Assembly (NCBI GenBank): GCA_020746875.1 | Contig: JAGTJL010000001.1 | Span: forward strand, 992,001 to 1,056,000 | Direction of reading: 5' to 3' | Length of the DNA stretch: 64,000 bases | Origin: Rhexocercosporidium sp. MPI-PUGE-AT-0058 | Taxonomy: Eukaryota > Ascomycota > Leotiomycetes > Helotiales | In this document: one piece after another, positions 45,591 to 58,000 of the stretch | How the letters are laid out: every line of letters starts with the position of its first letter | Numbering within the stretch: position 1 is the first letter of the stretch | Made by a program: the position numbers and the translations under genes | The notes under the pieces: model-generated | The model's input: only the letters and a program-made list of their open reading frames with translations | Database searches by the model: none | What the model was told of the DNA's origin: nothing

Positions 45591-48575
45591 TTAAGCAGTC
45601 ACTACCTGGGTCAGAGGATTCCACCAGGCCAGCTCGATATCATCATGCTTCATGAAGTCGAGTGGCATCTCAACCAACGTTCCTCTGATCTTCGCCAACA
45701 GCTCCTTGACTTGCCTGGCACTTTCCTCCCCAGCCGGGAAGTTTGGTCTCATAACATGACCCCAATCCATAAGATGAACATTTAAAGCCTCTCCCTGGAA
45801 TCCCAACTTTCTCTTTGCCGCCTGCGCCACATACTGCGCCCAGAAATGCATCGAGTTATCCGGCGCTGGGGCAAACACCTTCCAGAACGTCTCTGTGTTC
45901 GTCTTTGCCGTGCCTTGCCACAGAGACAGGAAATCATCTCCAAGGGGATCCACAACCAGCTTGTCAGCCTCGGTGCCAAAATCATAGTCGCTCGGGGAAG
46001 GTGAGACGTGGAAGGTCCCATCGGGGATCCGCATGTCCTGAGGTGCGAGTAAGCCCAGATGCTTACGGAACACATATCGGCGCATCGTGGCTGCAAACTC
46101 GCGCGCCTCATATGGCTTCCCGTCCATGGTGGATGCAATGACTCTCGAATCCTCAATGTAGAGCGCGATCTCTGAATCCCGGGTCCCTTTCATGGAACGG
46201 TCGTTGAGGTTTGCCGAGCCACAGATGACCACGCGATCATCGGCAATGAGCAGCTTGGAGTGTACATAGAGCTGCTCGCTCACGAATGCATTGACTTCCT
46301 CGGTCGCGGTACCTGTCCACGGTACTTTGCGGATGTCGGTACCAGCTTTCATATAGCATGAGCTTACTGTGTTCCATCCGCTGCCCTTGTGGGAGCCAGC
46401 TGCCTGGTATCTATTGTATGCTTCATGACCAGGTGTTGGCTCGGCACCTTCGAATGCTGCATGAGCTGTACCAAAGGAGTCCACCATGTCGTCATGATCC
46501 GCACCAGCAGCATCATAGGTCGTCTCGCTTCGCAATTCCCGCCGATGTAAAGCTTCTCCAGCATTGATCCTGTCGTAGGTGCGGAGGTTGTAGAAGCGGA
46601 TATAGTCTTCTGGGTTGTATCCAGCTCGCCTGATTGAGCTGTAGACGTTGGGGAAGAACAGGCCTTGGTTAATGGCATGGTAGTTTTGCTTCATGGTCAA
46701 GCGAGCTGGGAAAGCTCGAGGGTCGACAAGTTCTCCAGGATAGACCATGACTGACGGCATAACAACAAAGACTTTGTACCTGGCACCACTCTTTGCGGCT
46801 CTGACAATCCTCTCAACCAGAGCATCTCCAACCCTGTTCCAGACTGTGAGCGGCAGGGCCGACGACTTCGTGGTGAAGAATTGGTTCTCGATGTAGATGT
46901 AGTGCTCGCTGTTCTTGATCGTTTCAATATACGCATGGTAGATACTTCTCTCGGTTGACGTTCCATTCGACCAGACGCTTGCACTTCGAAGAAATTGGCA
47001 ATTGACACCTCCAGTAGGATTTTCCGGCTGGTCTTGCACACGGTTGGTTTCTTTTGGGACTGGGACAAGAAATGGTCCATGGGTAGGAGTTATTGGAGTC
47101 TTATAAGTCCCGTTGGTTTCTTTTGGGACTGGGATAAGAAATGGTCCGTGAGTAGGAGTCGTTGGAGTCTTATGTCCTTCCCCTTCAGGCGGCGAGATGG
47201 AAAATGGCAAATGAGACTTGAAGTTCGTCCCAGGCTGTTCCAACTCGTTGTTCTCAGGTCCTGAAGATGCTGCAAAGTAAGGAGGGCCCTGAACCTTCTC
47301 TGCAAGGCTGCTAGCTTCCTTTGCTGTTGTTGATGTGGGATCTGATGGTTGGGAATTGGACTCTTCCTCTGTGGTAACTGGAGTAGAGGTTGTTCGCTGA
47401 ATCCCCGGCTTCAAGATTGGCGAGTACCTTGTATCTAACACCGTGTTGTACTTCTTCTCGTAGATGAAGTTCCATCGATGTTCGAAATGGGCGCAGATGT
47501 CTTGAAGCACCGGACCGGTAACGCTGAATCCCGTGTCTGCCCAACCCATTCTCGAGTAGGAGAGACGGTCGAGGGAGTTTTTCTGCCAGTTTGCTAGATT
47601 CGCAAAGTCTTTCACACGGCCATTGTTGTAGTCTTGGCCGGGATACACAATCTGGTCGAGGTTCTCTGGATGCACGTCGGCAATCGGATGCTGGATTGGG
47701 TCCCAGCGGCCGTAACACAGGTCAATACCGCCCATCAGCGCCATCTGGCTATCGACTACGACTAATTTCTCGTGGTGTGTCCAGCCCGGGATCGGAAGAC
47801 CCGCCAGAGCCAGAGCCTTCTCGATCTGGTCGTCTCCTTAGGTTTTCAGGGCGTCTATGCTGGCGTGCCCTTTCACGAGGCCCTCGGCCAGTGAGTTCAG
47901 TCCAGAAACACCAGCTTTGCCGCTCGCGTACCAGTTCGGGTGTCGGAAGACTTGGATGTTTTTGTGGCAACTTTCGAGCCAGCTTTTCGTGTGGTGTGAC
48001 TCCACTATCATCATATATGTCAATACAGAGAGTGAGCTATGAAGTGTGAGTTATTCACAAGGAAAGCTTACAATGAACTGTTTGAGGCACCTCCTTGTAT
48101 ACAATGATGTTGATCTTCACTCCACGCTCCGCAGCCGCGGTGAGCATTCGGTCCAGTCTGTAGTTCTCATTTTCCGACGGCGGGCGTCTGAGATACACCT
48201 CTGGCGATAACCACCCTGTGTATCATGGTTACTCCTCTGGTCTCAACTGGCTTCAGAGTCGAGTCTCTACTTACAACCTTGGATCCATATGGTGGATTGT
48301 GCCTTTTCCAAAGCCTCGGAGACCGCCCAAAAGTATGCACATCCAGCAACGTGGAACTTGACGACATTTCCCTCTCTAATAGGGACCGAGCATTCATGTT
48401 CGTGCTTCAGAGCAGGATTCGAGAGCCCGAGAGCATTGGATGCGCTTCCGACGATATTTCCCAGGCTGAATTTCTTGGTCGTATCCGCTGCTGAGGGTAT
48501 GTTTGCTTGTATCTGAGCAGCTCTTGTCTGCAAGCCCTGCCTGGCCTCCTTTGCTCTGTTGAGTAGGAACGCCAT
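45591..48575 (-). CDS. Phospholipase D, two HKD motifs (in-frame stop or short intron)
   Basis: Exons 48575-48275, 48215-48072 and from 48004 to the stop at 45591, with introns of 59 and 67 nt in phase. The first HKD motif is HHEKLVVVD, followed by MALMGGIDLCYGRWD; the second is VHSKLLIADDRVVICGSANLNDRSM. Together with FPGQDYNN-like (YPGQDYNNGRVKDF) and IYIENQFF blocks these identify a fungal phospholipase D that cleaves phosphatidylcholine to phosphatidic acid. No PX or PH domain is present. An in-frame TAA at 47838-47840 lies before both HKD motifs. A 51-nt in-phase intron (47876-47826, GTGAAA donor, ACCTAAG branch-like site, CCAG acceptor) would remove it and give about 935 aa. Between the motifs is a 23-residue tandem duplication. 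Confidence 0.8.
47043..47180. repeat. Tandem duplication of 69 nt inside the phospholipase D gene
   Basis: Two copies start at 47043 and 47112, 69 nt apart. Each encodes a 23-residue unit containing THGPF-[LV]-[IV]-PVPKETN. The copies differ at several bases, so the duplication is not a recent assembly duplicate. Confidence 0.8.
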
Positions 48576-50537
48576 ACTGGGCAAACTCCACCTAAGCAAT
48601 GGATGAGTTTGAACGAGGCTATTTAAGCCCTGATTTGATCAATGATTTCTTCAAGTACTGTGGGTTTGGAATGACTGACTGGCACCTGAAGAATAGACGC
48701 GGATCCGAGTCCAAGATGACGAGCGCTTGAAACTTCTTGAAGCTCCCATCCCAGGCAAGCTACAGGTCTTTATAGTAAGCATCGTTACATGAATACTGAA
48801 ATTTTTGCCCAGTGTCATGATCCATTCATCGAACCAAGGAGACTATCGCTACGGTGCTCCGCGACTGCTATGCTACCGGGCGCAAGCCACAGCCGCAGCC
48901 AATTCAGTCTAAAGGTCAACACCAGAAACCCCCGTCGTGGTCCAAGTAACCCATGGCGTGGATGAACTCGCAGATCAGCAAGGGTTTGGCGCCACGCTCA
49001 ACCAGCTAGCAAAGCGGGAGGGGGCTCCAACCATGCAGGAGCCATAATTCGGGCTTTCCCGAATTTTGGACTACTCGAGTGCCCCCCACCAAGACCTTCC
49101 CTCACCCCTCACCCCTTACCCCCTCTAACTCTTTTCCTCCACGTCGCGGTCTCCAATTCGTGGCTCTTCTGTGAGCTGAAAGCTCTATGATAAGTGTGAA
49201 CAAGTTCGTCAGCTCACAACTGCACATCGCAAAGGCTGAGTTGAGTGAGGCAAGTCTGTACAGGGATGCTTCAAGTGTAGTCGATCATTGCCGACCGAAG
49301 ATCACTTTTTCCTATGCATGGACTGGATACGATGAAGGGCAGGACAGTACAGTAGAGTACAAGAAGTATGCTGAGGATGCAGGCCAAGTATATGTCTCGT
49401 ATTTCTCCGAATAGGCGTTTACGTTGATGGACTCTCGGAAGAAAGTGCACATGTCTACAGTACTATACTGTACGGATTTATGACAGCACGAAGATGGAAA
49501 AGCCAAGATGAGTCAAGTTCTATCAGCTATCAGGGGAATGGAGGGGGCGGGCGGGATCTATCGAGGGGCGGGCCGAAGGGCTGATCATCTAAGCAATCTA
49601 TCTACTGTACTGTACTGTACCTTCGTAGCGCCAATGCACGGAGGGTCCGTAATAAAGTACATACATACAGCACGCACTCAGCAAGTACTGTACTGCGTGC
49701 GGTCTAACTTAGACAGACCACGCAGCGGCTTTACCGACTTACGATGTCTTGCCAACCCCACCGTAAGTGTAGCACTTGCAAGTATGTGTGGGTAGATATT
49801 CTGCTGCTGGGGCGGATAGGTATGGTTGTGTTCGAAATATGCGATTCTTTAAGCTTTAGCAACGAGGAAGCCATTCCCCCCATGTTGCAGTCAGCAGTAG
49901 CTTTACCCCTCCCCCTCCTTCCTCTTCGGCATGTCCACACGATGACCACTGGACCGATGTCTCAGTTCAGCTTCAAGACAGTACTCTATATCATGGCGAT
50001 CTGATTGCGTCTTGCAGCAGTGGAAGGTTTGGGTCAGCCCAACACTAGTCATGACCCCAAGGATAATGCAAACTCTAGTAGAGAGCAAGACCTGCGGCCT
50101 GTACGAAGTACGCAGATCTTACTTGAATCGAATATATGTGGACGTGCAAAGAGTGTAAAGACGCCGGGCTAAGCGGCATGGCGAAGTTCGAAGATGTGTA
50201 TGGAGGGCGTATCATGCAACCACAACCTTTTGGGAAGATAGTAACCAGCTGAAAGCTTCGCAGCAGGTATCAAGCAGCAACTTCTTCTCGAAATGGGCAG
50301 GTTGCGGTCGAAAACGTTACAGAAACTTGAGGTCAATGAGAAATACCTCGAGATAGGATACCCGTAAACATAGCAAATCAGGAAAGGGTGTGATCCTTAA
50401 TTGGCAATGTATCTAATTCATTAGCAAGGGCACTCCTCTCTCTTACTTCCTCCATTCCTCCTTCGAATACCTCTACAGTATCTTCTAAATCTTCAGACAA
50501 TTGAGACATACTTGCATCTTTGTAACTTTGCATCATC
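48576..50537. other. Intergenic region with TACAGTAC-type cluster
   Basis: About 2 kb between two divergent genes (phospholipase D and lipase). It contains a dense cluster of GTACTGTAC-like motifs at 49343-49697. No supportable gene. Confidence 0.5.
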
Positions 50538-51644
50538 ATGTTTGGCCTTCCTGGAATCTCTGCCCTCACCGGCATCAACAGCCACACAAACAAACACCCG
50601 AATCCTTCAACCACCATCTATCCATACCGTCGTGCTGGAGATGCGCCATACGAAATCAAAGAAGCAGACTTACGCTCGGTCATCTACATCCCAAAGGAGT
50701 TCAAATACGGCGCGGATGGAAAGACTCCCGTTATCCTCGTCCCAGGAACCGGCAGCTACGGCGGAGAAGCATACGCTCCCAACTTCGCAAAGCTGCTCAA
50801 GAAGAGCTCGTTTGGTGACCCAGTATGGCTCAATATCCCAGGACGGATGAACGATGCCTCGCACAGGAACGCCGAACACGTCGCCTATGCCATCAGCTAC
50901 ATCTCCGCTGTATGTGGGCGGTCCGTAGCCATTGTCGCCTGGTCTCAAGGAAACCTCGCAACTCAATGGGCACTCAAGTACTGGCCGAGCACGCGTCTCG
51001 TAGTCAACAACTTCATCGCCCTGTCGGCAGACTTCCACGGCACCATACAGGCTTCAGCGCTGATGCCCTTCAACGTCGGTCTCGGTAACCCAGGCGTCTG
51101 GTCGCAGAAGCGGCACTCGAACTTCCTTCGAACCCTCCATGATGATAATGGCGACTCGGCGTACGTGCCGACGACCAGCATCTACTCGGCCACCGACGAG
51201 ATCGTCCAGCCGCAGTTCGGCACGGGGGCCAGCGCCTACCTGAAGGACGTCAGGAATGTCGGCGTCACGAACTGCGAGCTGCAACAAGTCGCCGTACTCA
51301 AACCCGCAGGCGCCGTCTATTCCCACGAGACTGTCATGTCGAACCCCATCGCGTGGGCATTGGCCGAAGATGCCATCAGGCATGGAGGTCCAGGCCGGCT
51401 AGATAGGATCGATCTGAATAGACTTTCCTGGAAGATCGTCGCCGATGGCTTGACCGTGGCAGACGGCGCGGCCACAGAGGCATTGGTCCTGTCTGCTGGC
51501 GCATCAATCTTGAGCTATCTATGGAAGGTCCCCATGGAGCCTAAGATTCCACAATATGCCCTCGCGCAGTTGAAGACGCCGGTTGGGAAGGTTGAGGTCG
51601 GGCAGCAGCCAGTTACTGTTTCCCAGACGGAAGTCGCAGCATAG
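50538..51644 (+). CDS. CalB-type lipase / alpha-beta hydrolase (368 aa)
   Basis: Intronless. The family blocks PVILVPGTGSYGGEAY, AYAISYISAVCGRSVAIVAWSQGN and FIALSADFHGT match the Candida antarctica lipase B family. The probable triad is Ser136 in A-W-S-Q-G, Asp220 in SATDEIVQP and His263 in YSHETVMSNP, with spacing similar to CalB. CalB-family proteins also differ from most lipases in the oxyanion-hole segment GTG near residue 73. A C-terminal segment of about 60 residues extends past the CalB core. The N-terminus (MFGLPGISALTGINSHTNKHP) is not a classical signal peptide, so secretion is uncertain unless an upstream exon exists. Substrate range cannot be inferred. Confidence 0.88.
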   Translation: MFGLPGISALTGINSHTNKHPNPSTTIYPYRRAGDAPYEIKEADLRSVIYIPKEFKYGADGKTPVILVPGTGSYGGEAYAPNFAKLLKKSSFGDPVWLNIPGRMNDASHRNAEHVAYAISYISAVCGRSVAIVAWSQGNLATQWALKYWPSTRLVVNNFIALSADFHGTIQASALMPFNVGLGNPGVWSQKRHSNFLRTLHDDNGDSAYVPTTSIYSATDEIVQPQFGTGASAYLKDVRNVGVTNCELQQVAVLKPAGAVYSHETVMSNPIAWALAEDAIRHGGPGRLDRIDLNRLSWKIVADGLTVADGAATEALVLSAGASILSYLWKVPMEPKIPQYALAQLKTPVGKVEVGQQPVTVSQTEVAA

Positions 51645-54600
51645 CTGAAGTCAATTTATGTTTTCTTTTGAGTTAACGACCTGAATACTTTCTATATTTG
51701 GGACGTGGAGTATGTGCTCTTGGTTACCTTTGTGCCGGCTATGGGATAAATGCTTTGTACAGTCGGGTCTTCATAGTTTGACACTGTCTTGTTTTATTTT
51801 CCAGGAGCTCGGAGCAAAAAAAATCTTCCCCATCCTCATTCCGCTCAAATTGTCTCAAGTGCATAACACTACCATGGTCTCAACTTTAACATTCCCCAAC
51901 GCAATTAGAAGATTCCCAAAGCCCATATAGCCATTAACCTCAAGCCACAGACCAACCAATCACAGCTGAGTCTACTCTTTAATTTCTAGCAACAAATAAC
52001 TCAGTGATTGTTGATACTCAAACAAGTAGGTATTCTATGACCTTCAGGCTACCACGGGTAATGTTGAATCTAGTCGGCTAGCTACTAGGATATTGTAGAG
52101 GAACGAAATTCCAAGACCATATAGCAAGAGAGGTAGCAAGGAGCGACGCACCAGCGGAATTGCTGCCTTCAGTAAATAACAGATTAATCATTTCCAAAGA
52201 TAGCACATATATGAAGAATGAAAATTGATAAAAGATAACTAGGAAAATATATATGTTAGATAGAATATGTGTAAGATGCGTAGTCCTTGTACAACTTTCA
52301 AGTGATGGTCTCTTATATGTACGACGAGCTGTATCAGTCATGTGACAAAGAAACATCCGAGGTTCCTCCCTACCACAACATGCAACCATATGCAGCGGGG
52401 TAGCCATACCGTGAGAAAGGGACGAGGGTTCTGGGATACGGAAGGTCTAGTATATGGTTGAAGGGCACAAGAAGTGATGTGTTGCAACTCAATGATTGGA
52501 TTTTGAAGGACAGTGAGGATCCTTTCCCTAGTCCTACCCACGCCTTTCCCCCACTAGGAATGAGGAGGGAGCTAAAAGAATACTCAGGGGATAAGGTAAA
52601 AGATGAGAATAAGGATAAGGGAATAAAGAACTGTACGATTATTTGAATGAAAGCTCATTCAACAAATATATCATAGCATAGTAGAAGCGGGCTTGTCGGA
52701 ACGGAAACCTTACTCTAAAAAGATATGTAAAATTCACATGAGAATATTTATCCATCATAACTCGTGACATCCAATGAGTGCAGCAGATCTCAGAACGAGG
52801 AACGGTCGAGGAGTCCTCAAGTCATTGAGTAATCTTCGCCAAGTCCCAATAACGAACATTGAGACAAAAGTATCCCGAGGGGAGGGGGGGTAGCATCGCC
52901 TCGAAAGTGGTTTGAATGAATCGAAGCTTAAATACGATGGTAGGCTATTGCTTGCATTTGGGTATTCCTTGTACAAAGTAAAGGTAAGAGGGAGATGGTC
53001 ATTTGTAAAGTATAAAGCTCTAGGTAGATTGTCCAGAATAGCGTTAAATACCATTGAAGAACTAACAATCCTTCTAATAGTACCAAAACCGAACGAATTT
53101 TGCGTGCTGCCATACCTTAGCTATTGCCATCTCGAAGGGGGTGGACAGGCGACAGACTAGGGATTGGTGTTCCAAAGTCTAAAAGATAGTGATCTAGAGC
53201 TTGAACTAACTTTGCTGCTTCGATCGTTTGAGCGGATCACAACGCCTATATTAACGCACCAAGTACCACTATACCTGCATTCGGTGAACTGGTTACACAA
53301 GGGCTTGAGGAGCGACATCATCTTCTTCCAGCCTAACACCGCGTTTGCCATCATCTTCCCCTATCTGACAAAGGTTCGAATACTCTCGACGTACTCACTT
53401 CTATGACTCAACTACTTATGTTTTGAGAGTGAGAGCTGAGGAAATTATTTGGCATTTGGAAGTGTAAGTCAATGGGCCGCTTTTTTGGGGGGGGCAAGAC
53501 GTTCGACTCATATAGTCTACGTATCATCTTGGGATATTCCGCACAGAAAGTTGGAAAACTGGCAGAGCTGGAATTTAGGGAGGATGCATTGTGATAGAAA
53601 AGTTCGTAGAAGGTACTCTTTGAAATCTCGCTTTCTTGTTTCTTTGTGAGATGTTTAGATTTTGGCTTTGAAGTGTTGTTGAAGCCATTATGATTTTATA
53701 GTTCTTTAGACAGGGGTAAATATCTCAAATCAAGTGGTCTAATAATTAAGTCCTTCGGATAGGCTTACGTGAGTAGCACGCCGGTGCGACTCAAACCTCT
53801 TCCTACTTACGGCTGCAGGTTTGTTCTAATTTCATTCTAAGACCTTCAACTGTCGCATATGAACTTAGACTGAGGAATTTTTGACGCTCTCCCTACTCTC
53901 GAGTGCATTGAGATATACGTTCGAAAAGCTCCTCGAGACTTAGATTCTGGAGTTCGGCTAAGTGATTGAAGTAATTAGTAACTCAAGGCCGAGATCCACA
54001 ATATCGGTTATGTGAATTTTTAAACCCCTATTGCAAGCCAACCAACCAAACGGATCCGAGGAATTGTCGCATCAACATGTTCATCTGAGGAATAAAATTG
54101 TGGGAGCCATCAAAATTGTAAGTAAGAAAATGTGGCTCATAGTTCTCGGATCACGCTCTAAAGCACCAGCTTTAAATTATTCGTGAGGCAAAGCGAGTTC
54201 TTCGAACAGAGTTTCACGAACTGATTTTCGTGATTTTGAAGTAATGTTGCTTCTTACGGTATGATTATATTTACTTTTACCTCCAGGACCAGAACGAGAA
54301 CAGGAGTTCATCGCCTTTGCCACTAAGAGTTGTATGAGAGGCGCTCTGGTAAATTTCCGTCATCGCCGTGTACAGTGCACAGTGACCAGAGGATCCTCGG
54401 GTTTTTTTGCAACCCCGCAGGATTCTGTGTGTGATCTTTCGGGGCTGAATGATGCTTGTTTTGACTTGTCGTGCTTGTCTTCTTTTGGAGCGCGTGGAAA
54501 GCCTCGCGAGACGCCACCATCAATAACCATTGGGTAGGTGGATGCAGGCGTGGCGCTTGTCCCGTGTCGTGACAGCGAACTGGCGGTGACCAGACTGAGT

Positions 54601-55079
54601 TGGTCTGAGATAAAAGTGCACTGCTTCATAAGAAAAAGTTCGATGATAGACGGTAATCTTTTCGCCCTTTCGTGTAAGAATATCATGTTAAGTTGTTTGA
54701 AATTCTATTCGGTCTGTGTGCCTTCCGAACGAGTGTCTTCTTGTGTTCTCAAGTTGTTCTGTGCGTGTACTGTAATTTGGTTTCGATACTTCAGCTGCAG
54801 CAGCTTGAGGAGCCCTTTTTCAGCCCCAAGCCTCCACATCCTATAAATGGCCCCAGATGCTGAAAATGGGCCAAACAAGACCAAGCCTTAGGAACTGCAA
54901 ACTCCAGTCTGGGCTCACAAGGCTGATTCTTGATTTGATGTGTCGCTCTCTCTATTGAGGATGCGGCGCACCTTTAAAACGCGACCCCCCCTTTTCCTTT
55001 CTACACTTCCCCACTGCTGAATATCACGTCGAGCAATTTCCATATCGTGGTAGTCTATCGGACCTCACCTATTCTCAAA
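51645..55079. other. 3.4-kb gene-free region
   Basis: AT-richer than its surroundings. Short frames on both strands show no conserved content. It contains the second copy of the 55-bp hairpin sequence (54341-54395) and a small perfect-armed hairpin at 53771-53792. It could be an old, decayed repeat, but I see no terminal repeats or transposase remnants. Confidence 0.45.
54341..54395. repeat. Dispersed 55-bp hairpin sequence, copy 2
   Basis: Partner of 45341-45395. The ends pair as CTCTGGT with ACCAGAG (54344-54350 with 54385-54391). It is followed by a T7 run after a CCTCGGG stretch. Confidence 0.6.
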
Positions 55080-58000
55080 ATGCCTTTCGATTTCGACACA
55101 TACCAATCAAAATGCGAGAATCTTACTCCGGAGCAGCTTCATCGAGAGTGGGAAAACTATACTCGTCAAATATCGGGTGGTGCGACCTCGACAGCCACAG
55201 CAGTATTATTCTCTCCCTTGACGGCTGGGATATCTCTTGTTGGCCTTGGGTTGTCAGCGCCCCGGATACACAATGCACGAAAGAAGCGAGCCATAATTGA
55301 AGCCAAGCTTCAAGCTCATGGACAAACCCACAACACGAGGAAGCGAGATGTGATTGCTCCGATGGCGATTTCAGGTACCATTGGTGGATTGACATTAGGA
55401 CTGGCAGGTCCAGGAGCCGATCTTATTGCGGGCGAAGCTGTAGGCAAAGGAGCTGAGTATGCAGCTGCACAGTGAGTTTCCTGGACTTGTTTAATTCCAT
55501 TGAATACCATTTTGGAATGCTTGAGAGTCCATTTCTCCTCATAATTTCTGAGTTTATCTCCACAAGTTCAAGTGGTGCTTGCAAAGGCAGTGCTAACTCA
55601 GAGGTCCTCTCGTAGTGTTGTCCTGGATGCTACAGGTGCTGTTATCGAACACAAACATGACGAACACTCGAAACAGAAGGCGGACCATAGGATGACGGTA
55701 CAGTACCAGAACTTTCAGAAGCAATTTATCCAGGAGCAGGCAGCACAAGGCATTTATCTGCAACCACAATTTCCTGGATGTCAGCCCGGACAGCAGCACC
55801 CTCAAGGTCAACAGTTCCAACTACAGCAGCCAGGAAACCAAGCATACCAACCACTCCCACCATCACAAGACCAGAAATATGAATACGTGCCTGTACCAGC
55901 TCCTCAGAGCGGTGCCATCTCATACCAGCCAGCCTCTCATCAGCAGAACTTCGTCCCTCCTGGAAGTCAACCCCAACCGAACATGTACCAGCAACTACCT
56001 CCATATTCCCCAGTTCAAAACTCGGTACCTCCTGGCATTGGCCAATATGCGCTTACTCAAGATCCATTGCGACGACAGTCTTTGTATCAGACTGGAGCAA
56101 GTCAAGCATATCCATCACCGTGTCCCACTCCATTGCCAGTATATTCTCAGTCTCCAGATCCTTGGGGCCAACAAAACGCAAGCTTCCAGTCGCAGCCAGT
56201 CTCTCCTATTATGGATCGCAAGCCTGCCGCAATACAGTCTCCTACTGTTTCTCCTGATCAGGACTGCAAGTCATCAATAGTTGACTTTCCAGTGTAAGCA
56301 GCGAACTTCGCCCGTATTTGTCGGAACAAAGCACTAACAAACAAACAGGGACGTCTTTGAACTTCCTGCAGAGCTGGTTACTGCAGCGGTACCAGACGAC
56401 GACTCAATCCCTGCTACGCCCAGCATGGAGGACGAAATTCTAATTCTGAAGGCACGAATTTTGCAGATGGAAATCGAGAAGCGTGGAGGAGTGATTGATA
56501 TAACCCCCGCTCACAAGAATCAACGCGAGGAGCCAATAGAGCATCAAGCGATACGAGATCAACAAGATCCAGCGAATGAGTATTCGAACGAACAAGGGAA
56601 TAGTCCGCAATCTCCACCGGTCGCTTCGGTTGTCGTTGAGGAGCCTACCGAGTATCAGGCAGCCCAAGTCGAGATCAAAGCTGCGACTGAGACGGTCAAC
56701 GAGTTCCATGACTTCGAACCTATGTCCTTCTATCCACCACCACCTGCTTCGCCTGCACCACCTCCCAGTTCACTTCCAGAAGTACCAGTACTCCAGACAA
56801 CCGTCCAAGAAATTACAAGTCTCACATCTCAACTGTCATTGGACACCGAGACACCACAGGCTCAGAAGACCTCGCCCCCGAAAGAAGATGTGCCGCCTCC
56901 TTCAAATCCTTTTAGCAATCCATGTCCTGCCCCTTTGAATGTCACGCCTATCCGCCAACAGACTACTCCTCTACCCGCCCCAGCAATCCAAACACAACAA
57001 CCAGCCCCTCGTCATGCATCACTTACTCCAAACTACCAGAGTCAATACTCAACACCAGAACAACCACAGCCACCTCTGCCCTCTCGGCCACAGTCCCAGA
57101 TCTTCCAGAATACTCCCGCCATACAGGGAGGATACCCAGCCATCACACCTCAAATACATGCGCCGCAACGTCAGTCTCAACCTTCACAACAGAGTCAATG
57201 CACTCCGCAACCAAGTGGCGTCTTTGGAGGATACAATCCACAAACGTACTCACCTATATCTTCCCAGCAACCACAACTACCCTCAGCAAGACCGCAAAGC
57301 GTGTACCAACCTCTGTCCTTCCAAGCATCTCAAAACACCGCTTCGTCCCATCAACAGCAACAACCCTACCCACCTCCACCGCCTTCACCAAACCCTCAAC
57401 AGCATCGACCAGCTCAACCACCAAGACCGCAAAGCGCACACCAACCTCAGTACGCACCGCCTGCTCAGAACACAGGGTCCATTCCCTGTCAACAGCAAGC
57501 TCTTCCTTCTCCTCGACCACAAAGTGTTTATCAACAACAATACGTACCACCCCCTCAAAACGCTGGCCCTCCAATTCAGCAGCACCAGCAAACACCCACA
57601 TCACGACCACAAAGCGTCTACCAACCCCTGCAATTTACACCTACCCAAACCCAGACACCTTCCCCAATTACGCACTCACAGCCTCCGCAACAACAACAAA
57701 TCTACGCCCAACCGCAATCTCAGCCGCAACCCCCCAAAGCCACACCCATCCACCGCCAAGACAGCGGCTACTACTCCATTCCCCCTCCAGACACTCCTCC
57801 TCCTTCTCCACGACCTCCACAACCTCCAACTATTCCAACTACTCCACCCCCCAAGTCCTTTCCCCGCAACCAACAGGCATGCTCTCACCCCAATCAACCG
57901 GAAGCATATACCATGGACATGGACGCAGCGCATCGGTGAGTACAATGGGCTCGCCGATGCCGATGACACCTCAGCAAGGTCAGCAACAGCAGATATATTT

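Noticed and set aside
2491..51644. A secondary-metabolite or defence gene cluster
   Set aside because: No synthase, synthetase or linked tailoring enzymes are present. The genes are mostly housekeeping or unrelated, on both strands, with separate promoters.
53740..53830. A possible tRNA (sequence like a T-arm, CGGTGCGACTC, with a hairpin)
   Set aside because: I could not draw an acceptor stem, D-arm or anticodon arm around it, and the T-loop lacks the TTCGA core.
57254..57610. Long antisense and alternative-frame readings inside the P/Q-rich gene
   Set aside because: Pro/Gln-rich coding sequence is naturally open in other frames. The chosen frame has the repeated RPQS motif and continues across introns.
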